From NCBI RefSeq assembly GCF_900101765.1, contig NZ_LT627735.1, positions 2,201,501 to 2,265,500 of the forward strand: a DNA stretch of 64,000 nt, written 5' to 3'. Numbering within the stretch: position 1 is the stretch's first letter; each line of letters opens with the position of its first letter. A model generated the notes under the pieces. That model was not told where the DNA came from. It worked only from the letters and a program-made list of their open reading frames with translations, and ran no database searches. Source of the stretch: Nonlabens sp. Hel1_33_55. GTDB taxonomy: Bacteria > Bacteroidota > Bacteroidia > Flavobacteriales > Flavobacteriaceae. Both the position numbers and the translations under genes were made by a program. Positions 8,036 through 15,923 of this stretch are shown here, one piece after another.

Positions 8036-9001
8036 TTATCCATAATTTTCCATGTGGACTTTTGAATGCTCTCTAGCTGTTGCGCTATTTTCAAAATAGC
8101 AATTTGGCACGCCCTTAGATGTAATCTCGCTCAACAAGGATTCTACATTACTTTTAGGAGAGCCTCCAACTTGACGTAGATATACTGCTAGAATCCGATT
8201 GGGAAATTGTTTTGTAATATCTCTATAAATAAAAGGATCCTGCTGTGTATCATCTCCCAGCAATACAAAAAATCGATCAGGATAAAATTCCAATATTTCT
8301 TGAATTCTATGAAGCTTATGATCATGATTGCCTCCACCAGATGCGAGCAGGTCAAACACGCCACTCTTTATTGATTTGAGAAAAAAAACGGCTTTGGGAA
8401 ACTGGTGTAGAATGGTGAATTTTTCAATGAAATTATAAAGGTTCCATTCACTACTGGAAACATAGAAAAACAGCGCGGGTTGTAACTCAGGTCGATCTAC
8501 ATGTGCTAGCTCTCTATAATGCTGGACGACATCATGAAAGATTTTGCGTTTATTGATGTTTCTGGTAAGCAGGATGTAGATTTTTTTTAAGATGCTAGAA
8601 GAATGTGAGACTAAAAAAGTATCATCAATGTCTGATATGATACCATAGCCTGATGCCGCTTTTAATAGCGATCCTTTCTCCATTACTTGATCAGAATCCT
8701 TCACAACGGTGCACGTCAACTCATGCCATCCTGATTCAATTTGCAGCTCATGTTCCAATTCAAATTTGAAAAACCCATTTTCATCAGTCACTACGGTTTC
8801 TTGCAAGTCCCTAAACTTTAAATTTACGGCAACACCAGGCAGTGTTTTGATACTAAATGTGCGCCACATATAGTAGGCATACCTTAACCAGCTATTCTCA
8901 AGATTAAAATTCGAAGGATCTGTTTTTTTAAAGACATGCCCACTTATATATAGACGATGATCACTCGCAAAACCTCTATATACTTTAAGCTTTAATTTCA
9001 T
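8036..9001 (-). CDS. App1-type (DUF2183) phosphatase domain protein
   Basis: A 321-residue protein. Residues 1-110 look like a beta-rich domain resembling a carbohydrate or lipid-binding sandwich. Residues 118-290 match the App1/DUF2183 family, a HAD-like phosphatase group: GIISDIDDTFLVS (Asp124, Asp126, Asp127) gives the DxDxT-type nucleophile, FYVSSSEWNLY the second motif, and LLGDDTQQDP the final acidic motif. The yeast relative App1 is a phosphatidate phosphatase; the bacterial role is unknown. No signal peptide is seen, so it is probably cytoplasmic. It is transcribed away from a lipid kinase gene 46 bases away, so a phospholipid role is reasonable but inferred. Confidence 0.85.
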   Translation of the reverse strand: MKLKLKVYRGFASDHRLYISGHVFKKTDPSNFNLENSWLRYAYYMWRTFSIKTLPGVAVNLKFRDLQETVVTDENGFFKFELEHELQIESGWHELTCTVVKDSDQVMEKGSLLKAASGYGIISDIDDTFLVSHSSSILKKIYILLTRNINKRKIFHDVVQHYRELAHVDRPELQPALFFYVSSSEWNLYNFIEKFTILHQFPKAVFFLKSIKSGVFDLLASGGGNHDHKLHRIQEILEFYPDRFFVLLGDDTQQDPFIYRDITKQFPNRILAVYLRQVGGSPKSNVESLLSEITSKGVPNCYFENSATAREHSKVHMENYG

Positions 9002-9047
9002 TCTGGATGGTTTATAATATCTAATTTTAAATATAAGTACTCTTCAA

Positions 9048-9926
9048 ATGAACACTCTTTCCTCTAACGATAAATTATTAATGGTTGTCAACCCTATCGC
9101 TGGCGGTACCAATAAAGATCCATATGTCGATCAAGTAAAGAAAGCTGCAAATGATAATTATCAGCTTAAAACCTACTTTACCACTGGTGAGAATGACGAA
9201 CAGTCTATCAAAGATTCTATAGATGAGTTCGAGCCAGATCGTATTCTAGTTATGGGTGGTGATGGTACGATAAAGTTAGTAGCAGGGATCGTTTCCAACA
9301 AAATCCCTATAGCTGTTTTACCAGCAGGATCTGCTAATGGTCTTGCCACAGATTTAGAAATTCCAATGAAAGAAAGTGAAGCTATTGAAGTAGCAATTGG
9401 AACTAATTCTATGTTGATCGATACTCTATTTATTAATGGTGAACTAGGCCTGCACATCAGCGATATAGGACTCAATGCAGAATTGATAAGAGAATATGAT
9501 GGTGGCACTATTCGAGGTCATTTGGGATATGCGATCAAAGTGATTCCTACCTTATGGAAGAGCGACACACCATGTAAATTTAATATTACAACCACAGAGA
9601 AAACGCAAGAGATTGAAGCTGTGATGGTAGCTTTTGCTAACAGTAAAAAGTTTGGCACAGGCGTTACGGTAAATCCCGATGGTGAAATGAACGATGGGTA
9701 TTTTGAAGTAATTATCTTCAAAAATCTAAACGCTATTGATGTAGTAAAAACATTAATGGGTAGCATACCACTAGATTCCGAATTTGTCGAAATTATCAAA
9801 ACCCAAGAAGTGATCGTCAAAGCAGATCGACCCGTTAGCTTTCAAATTGACGGTGAATATTGTGATCAACAAAGCGAAGTGAAAGCTTCTATACTTCCAG
9901 ACAACTTGTGTATTGTAGTGCCATAA
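9048..9926 (+). CDS. Diacylglycerol kinase family lipid kinase (YegS-like)
   Basis: Soluble ATP-dependent lipid kinase of the DAGK catalytic domain family, 292 residues, the usual length. The ATP-binding region shows NPIAGG (residues 15-20) and GGDGTIK (70-76), followed by LPAGSANGLATDL, the glycine-rich motif next to the active site. A beta-rich C-terminal domain carries the late acidic residues (VNPDGEMNDGYFEV and FQIDGEY). It probably phosphorylates diacylglycerol or a related lipid on the inner face of the membrane. It is divergent to the App1-type phosphatase gene, and the pair may act in opposite directions on the same lipid pool; that is inference. Confidence 0.9.
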   Translation: MNTLSSNDKLLMVVNPIAGGTNKDPYVDQVKKAANDNYQLKTYFTTGENDEQSIKDSIDEFEPDRILVMGGDGTIKLVAGIVSNKIPIAVLPAGSANGLATDLEIPMKESEAIEVAIGTNSMLIDTLFINGELGLHISDIGLNAELIREYDGGTIRGHLGYAIKVIPTLWKSDTPCKFNITTTEKTQEIEAVMVAFANSKKFGTGVTVNPDGEMNDGYFEVIIFKNLNAIDVVKTLMGSIPLDSEFVEIIKTQEVIVKADRPVSFQIDGEYCDQQSEVKASILPDNLCIVVP

Positions 9927-9962
9927 AACTATCTCCTTTTATACCAAAAAGAAAATCCTTTG

Positions 9963-10090
9963 CACTGTTTGCATAGGGTTCGTGCTTTAAACAGTGGAAA
10001 CGGAATAAATGCTTTGATCCCGAATTAGAATCCAGCGCGAGCATGGAAATCCCCTTATGCTGTGCTTGAGTGAATTTTTATTTTTAGGCC
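9963..10090. other. Intergenic interval with inverted repeats, possible untranslated RNA or 3' region
   Basis: Between the lipid kinase and the tRNA gene there are about 230 bases without a gene. They contain an 8-base-pair inverted repeat (CACTGTTT at 9963-9970, AAACAGTG at 9989-9996) and a second imperfect hairpin (GCGCGAGCAT / ATGCTGTGC near 10034-10064) followed by a T-rich stretch (10076-10085). This could be a small RNA with its terminator or simply the end of the lipid kinase transcript. Confidence 0.4.
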
Positions 10091-10124
10091 CTACAATTCT
10101 GCCTAATCAACGATAAAGAAACAA

Positions 10125-10154
10125 AAATTCCCGCAACTCTCGTTGCGGGAATTT
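10125..10154 (-). terminator. Terminator after tRNA-Ser
   Basis: Perfect 13-base-pair stem (AAATTCCCGCAAC / GTTGCGGGAATTT) with a TCTC loop, just beyond the 3' end of the leftward tRNA gene; a T tract follows on the minus strand. Confidence 0.8.
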
Positions 10155-10160
10155 CTTTTG

Positions 10161-10245
10161 CAGTGAGGAAGGGATTCGAACCCTCGAAACGTTGCCGTTT
10201 ACACGCTTTCCAGGCGTGCGCCTTCGACCGCTCGGCCACCTCACT
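10161..10245 (-). tRNA. tRNA-Ser (anticodon GGA)
   Basis: An 85-base tRNA with the long variable arm of class II tRNAs. Read on the minus strand it begins AGTGAGGTGGCCGAGCGG, has the acceptor stem AGTGAGG/CCTCACT, the anticodon loop CTGGAAA in a CACGC/GCGTG stem (GGA, reads UCC and UCU), the T arm GGTTCGAATCC, and a G discriminator base as expected for serine. The CCA end is not encoded. A strong terminator follows directly, and no second tRNA is seen near it. Confidence 0.95.
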
Positions 10246-10277
10246 AATTTAGGATTGCAAGATTACGACTTTATGTC

Positions 10278-10293
10278 GCTTCTTGCAAGAAGC
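10278..10293. repeat. Perfect 16-base palindrome between ansA and tRNA-Ser
   Basis: GCTTCTTGCAAGAAGC lies three bases after the ansA stop. A competing pairing, TTGCAAGA (10255-10262) with TCTTGCAA (10281-10288), can also form around an inner CGAC/GTCG stem. It is likely a 3'-end hairpin of the asparaginase transcript. It is unrelated in sequence to the dispersed palindrome. Confidence 0.6.
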
Positions 10294-10295
10294 TT

Positions 10296-11393
10296 TTATA
10301 TCGATAATTCGCCTCGCAATGATTTCTCAAAATAGTATTTGAAATCTTCCAGGGTATTAGTATAGTTGAGCAGATACATCATTTTGGCCAGCGCAGATTC
10401 TGTGGTAATATCCTTGCCAGACACCATTCCAATAGACTTAAGTTGGATACTGGTTTCATATTTACCCATATCTACAGCACCACCACGACATTGGGTAACA
10501 TTAACGATGTAAACGCCGCGATCAAGAGTCTTTTTCAAAATTTCTATAAACCATGACTCGCTAGGTGCATTCCCGCTACCATAGGTTTCTAATACGATAC
10601 CACGCAAACCTTGGATAGAGCAAATGGCCTCCACAACTTCCTTTGTTATGGCAGGAAACAGTTTGAGAACCACCACTTCCTTGACAAAATCTGGCCGGTA
10701 GTTCATACGCTGGATCGTTGCAATTTGATTCGATTTTTTCGCTTTCGCGAAAGCGTGCTTATCATCCATCACCGCGGCAAACTCATCATAATCATGGTGC
10801 CACAACAGATTCTGTTCGATTTTCAAGTGCACTCCACTCACCGCTAGAGGCGGATAATTAGGCGAAGTGAAAGCCTCAAAGCGATCTGCACTTACCTTAA
10901 CCGTACGGTTAGCGCGATACAACTGGTATTCAAAATAGATACAAACTTCTTGAATAATAGGTCTACCAGCATTCCTTTGAGCGGCCAGTTCTATTGTGGT
11001 AATAAGATTCTCCTTAGCATCTGTACGTAAATCACCGATGGGTAATTGCGAGCCGGTCAAGATAATGGGTTTAGTAAGATGTTCAAACATAAAACTAAGA
11101 GCACTACCGGTATAGGCCATGGTATCACTACCGTGTAGGATTACAAAGCCATCATAGTTGTCGTAATTCTCATTGATCGTACTACCCATTTCCTGCCAGT
11201 GGGATAAATTCATATTTGATGAATCTATGGGACTATCGTAGGATAGCGTTGTAATCTCACACTCTAGGTGACGTAGCTCTGGAATATGTAGTAATAGTTC
11301 CTTGAAGTTGAAAGCCTTAAGCGCTTTGGTGGCTGGGTCTTTGATCATCCCAATGGTACCACCAGTATAAATAAGAAGTATTTTAGGCTTCAT
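10296..11393 (-). CDS. ansA: Type I (cytoplasmic) L-asparaginase
   Basis: Hydrolyses asparagine to aspartate and ammonia. The 365-residue protein starts KPKILLIYTGGTIGMIKDP, where TGGTIG holds the first catalytic Thr, and contains HGSDTMAYT with the second catalytic Thr-Asp pair and the later Lys-containing strand. No signal peptide, so type I. I chose the ATG at 11393 because the longer frame only adds residues that overlap the upstream acyltransferase gene. That start overlaps the acyltransferase stop by 11 bases, which suggests translational coupling. A palindromic repeat at 10740-10755 is read as HAFAKAKK in a surface-like, poorly conserved stretch. Confidence 0.93.
   Translation of the reverse strand: MKPKILLIYTGGTIGMIKDPATKALKAFNFKELLLHIPELRHLECEITTLSYDSPIDSSNMNLSHWQEMGSTINENYDNYDGFVILHGSDTMAYTGSALSFMFEHLTKPIILTGSQLPIGDLRTDAKENLITTIELAAQRNAGRPIIQEVCIYFEYQLYRANRTVKVSADRFEAFTSPNYPPLAVSGVHLKIEQNLLWHHDYDEFAAVMDDKHAFAKAKKSNQIATIQRMNYRPDFVKEVVVLKLFPAITKEVVEAICSIQGLRGIVLETYGSGNAPSESWFIEILKKTLDRGVYIVNVTQCRGGAVDMGKYETSIQLKSIGMVSGKDITTESALAKMMYLLNYTNTLEDFKYYFEKSLRGELSI
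10740..10755. repeat. Dispersed palindrome, copy 4 (inside ansA)
   Basis: Perfect 16-base palindrome within the asparaginase gene, read as AFAKA. Confidence 0.95.
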
Positions 11394-12513
11394 AAGCAAG
11401 CTCGAGTTGTTCCTTATTGATGACCGGTCTGGCATACATACTCAGGAAACTCTTTAACGCTTCAGGATCTTTGATATCCACACGCAGGCGTAATCTACGC
11501 TCAAACTGTGCCTGATCTTTTTTACTGTAGAACTTCTCATATTCTCTAGTCTCATGCAAAAGGTCGTAGGCAATGTAATTGGTAGGCCACAACTTATAAT
11601 TGCGCTGGATAATAGCATTTAGCTGTGTAACCAATTGTTGAAGCACGTGATTAGTTGCTTCATCACTGCATTCATCAAGTGACAATGGCTTGGAAGCGGT
11701 GATATGGATGTGTTTTTTCTGTCCCAAAGCTCCTTTCAAAATGCTATTGAAGTCTTCGTTCTCAGATTTGATGTATTCTGTTTGCGCTTTTTTGGCAAGA
11801 AGCTCTGGAACTTTAAGTATATCCGTAGGGTCGTATTCGTAAGATATGGAAACGGGTACGATTTTGAGTGAGTTCAAATATTCACCAACAGATCTTTTCC
11901 CAGCGGCAAGCGCGATCATTTTGAGAACGCCTTGTTCCGTCACATCATTTCCATCTTTAGTACGTCCCTGACGCTGGGCAATCCATACGCTTCGATCTTG
12001 TTCTTTGAGTAGGTATTCTATGTACTCGCTCAAGGTTTTACTACTCATTAAGGTTTCCCGTGGTGTGCCACCGCGCTTCACAATAAAATTGCGGGTCAAT
12101 TTACTTAATGCATTTACAAACGGTCGCTGCACCAGATTATCACCTATCGCACTAGCGGTTCGAATCAGATCATGTTTGAATAAGGTCAAATTGATCAAGC
12201 AGGTATCCAGGACAATATCTCGATGGTTTGAGATGTATAAATAGGTCTGCGCACTGTCAAGATCTTCAAATCCTGACGTGGTTAAACCAGCACTCGTTTC
12301 ATCCAGTATACGCTCCACAGTAACTGATATTACATCACGCTGGAAGTCATTGATAGAATTACAGGACAGCACTATTTCCTTAATCTCCTCTTCAGACTTA
12401 TCTGGAAAAGTATATTTGAAAAGAGTTTTTATCATAGGATGACGCACTGCACTTTGCAGCGCAATGGAAACCTCTTCATCATTGAAAAATCGTATGTCGT
12501 CGTAAATCGCCAA
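11383..12513 (-). CDS. PlsB/PlsC-type glycerolipid acyltransferase
   Basis: A 376-residue acyltransferase that probably puts a fatty acid on glycerol phosphate or lysophosphatidate in phospholipid synthesis. The acyltransferase domain covers about residues 85-260: SNHRDIVLD at 95-103 is a variant of the NHx4-5D catalytic motif, IVKRGG the substrate-binding motif, and RQGRTKDG (about 181-188) the EGxR-like motif that holds phosphate. There is no strong membrane helix, which fits the larger PlsB-like type rather than short PlsC. It overlaps ansA by 11 bases and the two are likely cotranscribed. The exact acyl acceptor is not known. Confidence 0.85.
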   Translation of the reverse strand: MAIYDDIRFFNDEEVSIALQSAVRHPMIKTLFKYTFPDKSEEEIKEIVLSCNSINDFQRDVISVTVERILDETSAGLTTSGFEDLDSAQTYLYISNHRDIVLDTCLINLTLFKHDLIRTASAIGDNLVQRPFVNALSKLTRNFIVKRGGTPRETLMSSKTLSEYIEYLLKEQDRSVWIAQRQGRTKDGNDVTEQGVLKMIALAAGKRSVGEYLNSLKIVPVSISYEYDPTDILKVPELLAKKAQTEYIKSENEDFNSILKGALGQKKHIHITASKPLSLDECSDEATNHVLQQLVTQLNAIIQRNYKLWPTNYIAYDLLHETREYEKFYSKKDQAQFERRLRLRVDIKDPEALKSFLSMYARPVINKEQLELAYEA

Positions 12514-12554
12514 ATCTCAGAATTCTAGTATTTCAAAAATAAGCATCTTCTCCA

Positions 12555-13322
12555 CTAGACACCGAACACTTCACACGAATTTGACGTTGTGACCTCTGCT
12601 ATTTCAGCTAGGGTCTTGTCATATATAGTGGCCACCTTTTCGGCTACCAATTTCAAATAGGCACTCTCATTACGTTTGCCGCGATATGGCGTGGGCGATA
12701 AGTAAGGCGCATCTGTTTCAAGAACAATATGTTTTAGGTCAATTTCATGCAGGAATTGATCAATCTTACCATTTTTGAAGGTAACGACTCCGCCTATTCC
12801 AAGTTTCATTCCGCATTTAATGGCGCGTTGCGCCTGTTCTAAAGTTCCTGTAAAGCAATGGAATATTCCTTTTAGACCTTGACCGTCAAATCGTTCCAAA
12901 ACCTCAAAAACCTCGTCAAAAGCATCTCTGCAGTGAATTACAATAGGCAAATCACGCTCCAGTGCCCATTCAATCTGCTCATGAAATGCCTGCATCTGGA
13001 TCTCTTTAGTAGACTTATCCCAATAAAGGTCTACTCCTATCTCACCTATAGCGACATAGTTTCCATTTTCCAAAAGCTGGGCTACATGATCTAATTCTTC
13101 TCGATAATTTTCCTTGACATGAGTAGGATGCAGTCCTGCCATCAAATGAATATGATCTGGAAATTCACGCTGCAGTTGCACCATGGCATCCGTAGTTTCA
13201 GAATCAATCGCGGGCAGGAAAAACCGCTTCACACCAGCATCCATCGCTCGCTGGACCATTGCCGTGCGATCTTCATCAAATTGGTCGCTATATAAATGAG
13301 TATGTGTATCTGTCAAAATCAT
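12555..13322 (-). CDS. tatD: TatD-family metal-dependent deoxyribonuclease
   Basis: Metal-dependent 3'-5' nuclease of the amidohydrolase (TIM-barrel) fold. The 255-residue protein has the metal ligands in the expected order: THTHLY (His7, His9) at the start, GEIGVDLYW (Glu), PIVIHCRDA (His), GIFHCFTG (His) and LETDAPYLSP (Asp) near the C-terminus. Length is normal for the family. It lies 41 bases upstream of the acyltransferase gene on the same strand. The members of this family act in DNA repair and fragment clearance; the role here is by family only. Confidence 0.94.
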   Translation of the reverse strand: MILTDTHTHLYSDQFDEDRTAMVQRAMDAGVKRFFLPAIDSETTDAMVQLQREFPDHIHLMAGLHPTHVKENYREELDHVAQLLENGNYVAIGEIGVDLYWDKSTKEIQMQAFHEQIEWALERDLPIVIHCRDAFDEVFEVLERFDGQGLKGIFHCFTGTLEQAQRAIKCGMKLGIGGVVTFKNGKIDQFLHEIDLKHIVLETDAPYLSPTPYRGKRNESAYLKLVAEKVATIYDKTLAEIAEVTTSNSCEVFGV

Positions 13323-13408
13323 GAGGCAAAGGTAGCAAGCTCATTATTAAAATGATTGTGGTTTTGTTTCCGTGGTATATAAATGAGTTTAAACTTCTTT
13401 TTCATTTC

Positions 13409-13422
13409 GCTTTCGCGAAAGC
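13409..13422. repeat. Dispersed palindrome, copy 5
   Basis: Perfect 14-base core GCTTTCGCGAAAGC, 16 bases before the putative -7 box of the retropepsin-like gene. Confidence 0.95.
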
Positions 13423-13437
13423 AAAACAAAGCAAACT

Positions 13438-13445
13438 TATCTTTG
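13438..13445 (+). promoter_or_regulatory. Putative -7 promoter box of the retropepsin-like gene
   Basis: TATCTTTG matches TAnnTTTG and lies 17 bases before the ATG at 13463. No clear TTG is seen at the -33 position; the palindromic repeat occupies the region just upstream. Confidence 0.5.
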
Positions 13446-13462
13446 AACCCTTAAATATCTAC

Positions 13463-13903
13463 ATGGCATCAATCAAGAAAATACTTTTGGAACAAGGTTA
13501 CATTGCGCATCGCTTGCGCTTGTCAAAAAAAAGTGGCCACATTGTTACCAAAGTTTTGTTGAATGGATATTCTGGGAGATTTATCATCGATACTGGCGCC
13601 AGCGCAACCTGTGTGGATCAAGAACTCTATAAGGAGTTCCAACTTACCACAGAGTTTATGGATAAGCAAATAGGAACTGCCAGCGGTTCTTTGCGGCCAA
13701 GAATATCTCACAAAAATACGTTGGAGTTGGGTGAATGGAATGATGAGGATATCACCGTGCTTTCTATGGATATGAGCTTTGTCAATAGTGCCCTAAAGGC
13801 AGAAAACATGCGCTCTATTCAAGGATTATTAGGCGCAGATTTCCTAATCGCCAGCAACGCTATTATTGATTATCGAGGGAAGTGGATCTTTTTGAAACTA
13901 TAG
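13463..13903 (+). CDS. Retropepsin-like aspartic protease
   Basis: A 146-residue single-domain protein of the clan AA aspartic protease type. The motif FIIDTGASATCV (Asp43) is the catalytic DTG, followed by a flap-like Gly-rich strand and the second conserved element IQGLLGADFL, where the Gly-Asp in LLGADF matches the hydrophobic-hydrophobic-G motif. One copy of DTG means it must work as a dimer. It has no clear signal peptide. I chose the ATG at 13463, not the TTG/ATG further upstream, because the upstream in-frame stretch contains the palindromic repeat and the promoter box. Its stop overlaps the convergent lipoprotein gene by six bases. Confidence 0.85.
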   Translation: MASIKKILLEQGYIAHRLRLSKKSGHIVTKVLLNGYSGRFIIDTGASATCVDQELYKEFQLTTEFMDKQIGTASGSLRPRISHKNTLELGEWNDEDITVLSMDMSFVNSALKAENMRSIQGLLGADFLIASNAIIDYRGKWIFLKL

Positions 13904-14710
13904 CGTTACGGTGAACGAACCTTGGGTGACGGTAATGTTAGATGGTGGTCCCGTCTCAAAACTAAAAATACCACTGTACTGACCTCTAGCCGCATTTACA
14001 ATTGTAATATCCATAGTGCCAGTAATAGCATCTGCTGTAGTTCCATTATTGCTGATACTTGCGCGATAATTACCAGTAGGCGTAATATCATAACTTCCAA
14101 CGGCAACATCTTGAGGGAAACTCAACAATAACGTAGTATTGGAATTGTTAGCATTTATGATCACAACATCAGATCCAGCGTTAGTAGTAACGGTTGTTGG
14201 ATTTAGTGCCGTACCATTAATCATCGCGCGTACCGTATTGACAAAATCAGAACCTACCTCAGTACCAAAAGGGACTTGATAAATAACTCCTTTGCGCATC
14301 GTCAATGTATCCTGAGCATTAGGAGTGTAACTCACAAAACTAAAATCTCCAGTAACGGTTCCTTCAGGTGTGTTTGCAGACAATACTACGGTTCCATTAC
14401 TATCACCTGTTCTAGTGCTGAATTGCTGTTGGTTATTGAATGTATAAACAGCTTCGTTAGGTGATCCTTGACCTAATTCATAAATACCAGGATTGGAAGA
14501 TGTGAGCACAAATCGCAACTTCTCTAGCGGATTCTCACCTGCTATCGTTACCGTACCATCCGTATTGTTGGTAACGCTCACTTGATCACTTCCAAAAAAC
14601 TCTCCATTGCGTGATGCCTGCAATGCTGGGACATTGTCCCTATCCAGATTTTCCTCACAGGAAATAAATAGACCCAAAGCCATCATCAATAATAGGTACG
14701 TTTTTCTCAT
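13898..14710 (-). CDS. Putative lipoprotein, Thr/Asn-rich
   Basis: A 270-residue exported protein. The N-terminus MRKTYLLLMMALGLFISCEEN is a typical lipoprotein signal peptide with the lipobox cysteine near residue 18. The mature part is rich in Thr, Asn, Gly and Val, with repeated strand-like patterns and no recognised catalytic motif. I chose the ATG at 14710 because it begins the signal peptide; the longer frame adds seven residues ahead of it. It is convergent with the retropepsin-like gene. The name of the family is unknown to me, although it resembles DUF6252-like Bacteroidota lipoproteins. Confidence 0.8.
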   Translation of the reverse strand: MRKTYLLLMMALGLFISCEENLDRDNVPALQASRNGEFFGSDQVSVTNNTDGTVTIAGENPLEKLRFVLTSSNPGIYELGQGSPNEAVYTFNNQQQFSTRTGDSNGTVVLSANTPEGTVTGDFSFVSYTPNAQDTLTMRKGVIYQVPFGTEVGSDFVNTVRAMINGTALNPTTVTTNAGSDVVIINANNSNTTLLLSFPQDVAVGSYDITPTGNYRASISNNGTTADAITGTMDITIVNAARGQYSGIFSFETGPPSNITVTQGSFTVTL

Positions 14711-14768
14711 AGCTCTCCACGTGTTGTTCAAGGTAATAACTCAAAAGTAAATAAAATAGTACGCCTCG

Positions 14769-14798
14769 TTGCTGATAATTAAAATAATAGTATTTTTG
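14769..14798 (+). promoter_or_regulatory. Promoter of the rpsP operon
   Basis: TTG (14769-14771) and TATTTTTG (14791-14798) with a 19-base spacer, a full match to the Bacteroidota housekeeping promoter. It lies about 48 bases before the rpsP start. Confidence 0.8.
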
Positions 14799-14845
14799 CA
14801 ACCTCAAATTAATAATCAGGGTCGGGAACCCACAAATTTAATGTT

Positions 14846-15370
14846 ATGCCTGTAAAAATCAGACTTCAAAGACACGGTAAGAAAGGAAAACCTTTTTACT
14901 GGATCGTCGCTGCAGATTCACGTTCAAAAAGAGATGGTAAATATCTTGACAAATTAGGAACGTACAACCCTAATACTAACCCTGCAACTATCAACCTAGA
15001 TGTTGATGGCGCTGTACAGTGGTTGGAAAATGGTGCTCAACCTACAGACACTGCTCGTGCTATCCTAGGGTACAAAGGAGTAATGATGAAGAAACACCTT
15101 AAAGGTGGTGTGAAGAAAGGTGCTTTCACTGAAGAGCAGATGGAAGAGAAATTCAACGCATGGATGGAAGAGAAAGAAGGAAAGATTGCTGCAAAAGCAT
15201 CTGGTCTTTCTAAAGAAGAAGAAAAGAAAGCTGCTGAAGCGCTTGCTGCAGAAAAAGCTGTTAACGAGGCTCGTATCGCTGCAAATGCTCCAGAACCAGA
15301 AGCGGTTGAAGAGCCAGCTGCTGAGGAGGCTCCAGCTACTGATGCTGATGCTTCTAAAGAAGAGGAATAA
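14846..15370 (+). CDS. rpsP: Small ribosomal subunit protein bS16 with C-terminal extension
   Basis: Ribosomal protein of the 30S body. Residues 1-80 are the usual S16 fold, starting PVKIRLQRHGKKGKPFYWIV and including SKRDGKYLDKLGTYNP. After this the protein continues to 174 residues, about twice the length of E. coli S16, with a Lys/Glu/Ala-rich coiled region and an acidic Pro/Ala/Glu tail. Such tails are usual in Bacteroidota S16. It is the first gene of an rpsP-rimM-trmN6 run and has a strong promoter. Confidence 0.97.
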   Translation: MPVKIRLQRHGKKGKPFYWIVAADSRSKRDGKYLDKLGTYNPNTNPATINLDVDGAVQWLENGAQPTDTARAILGYKGVMMKKHLKGGVKKGAFTEEQMEEKFNAWMEEKEGKIAAKASGLSKEEEKKAAEALAAEKAVNEARIAANAPEPEAVEEPAAEEAPATDADASKEEE

Positions 15371-15381
15371 ATCGTTGAGCC

Positions 15382-15909
15382 ATGCGTAAAGAAGATTGTT
15401 TCTACGTAGGCACGATTGTCAATAAATTTAGTTTCAAGGGTGAACTGTTAGTCAAACTAGACACAGATGAACCGGAACTTTTTCTAGAAATGGAATCAGT
15501 TTTTATCGAAATCGGTAAAAACTTGGTTCCATTTTTTGTGGAACGTAGTCAGCTTCATAAATCACTTTTATTGCGCGTTAAGTTTGAAGATGTAGATGAT
15601 GAGCCTATGGCAGACAGCTTGATGAAAAGAGAGTTGTATTTACCGTTGACTGTTCTACCTAAATTGGAAGGCACTCAGTTCTACTTTCATGAAGTTGTAG
15701 GTTATGAGATCATAGACACAGAATATGGAAGCGTTGGCACCATCACAGGTGTAAACGACACCACCTCACAAGCCTTATTTGAAGTTGATCATAATGGCGA
15801 TGAAGTTCTTATTCCCATCAATGACGAGTTTATTGAAAAGGTAGATCGTGAGAATAAAATCATTACCGTCAATACACCTGAGGGATTGATTGACCTTTAC
15901 ATTTCCTAA
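15382..15909 (+). CDS. rimM: Ribosome maturation factor RimM
   Basis: Assists maturation of the 30S head and binds S19. The 175-residue protein has the N-terminal RimM domain (starting YVGTIVNKFSFKGELLVKL) and the C-terminal PRC-barrel domain from about residue 95 (YFHEVVGYEIID). It starts 11 bases after rpsP, the usual gene order rpsP-rimM, so the two ribosome genes are coregulated. Length is normal. A short gap of 14 bases separates it from the methyltransferase gene. Confidence 0.96.
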   Translation: MRKEDCFYVGTIVNKFSFKGELLVKLDTDEPELFLEMESVFIEIGKNLVPFFVERSQLHKSLLLRVKFEDVDDEPMADSLMKRELYLPLTVLPKLEGTQFYFHEVVGYEIIDTEYGSVGTITGVNDTTSQALFEVDHNGDEVLIPINDEFIEKVDRENKIITVNTPEGLIDLYIS

Positions 15910-15923
15910 ATTCTATCGTAATT

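Noticed and set aside
7890..8045. Open frame of 51 codons (MISLFMTEVN...) on the plus strand
   Set aside because: No recognised motif and it runs into the 3' end of the convergent gene; it may be a decayed remnant, so it is not called as a gene.
13352..13462. Longer start for the retropepsin-like gene
   Set aside because: The added 37 residues cover the palindromic repeat and the -7 box and are not like a signal peptide that fits the rest.
15120..15389. A basic 89-codon frame inside rpsP
   Set aside because: It is the shifted reading of the Lys/Glu/Ala-rich S16 tail and ends inside rimM; composition explains it.
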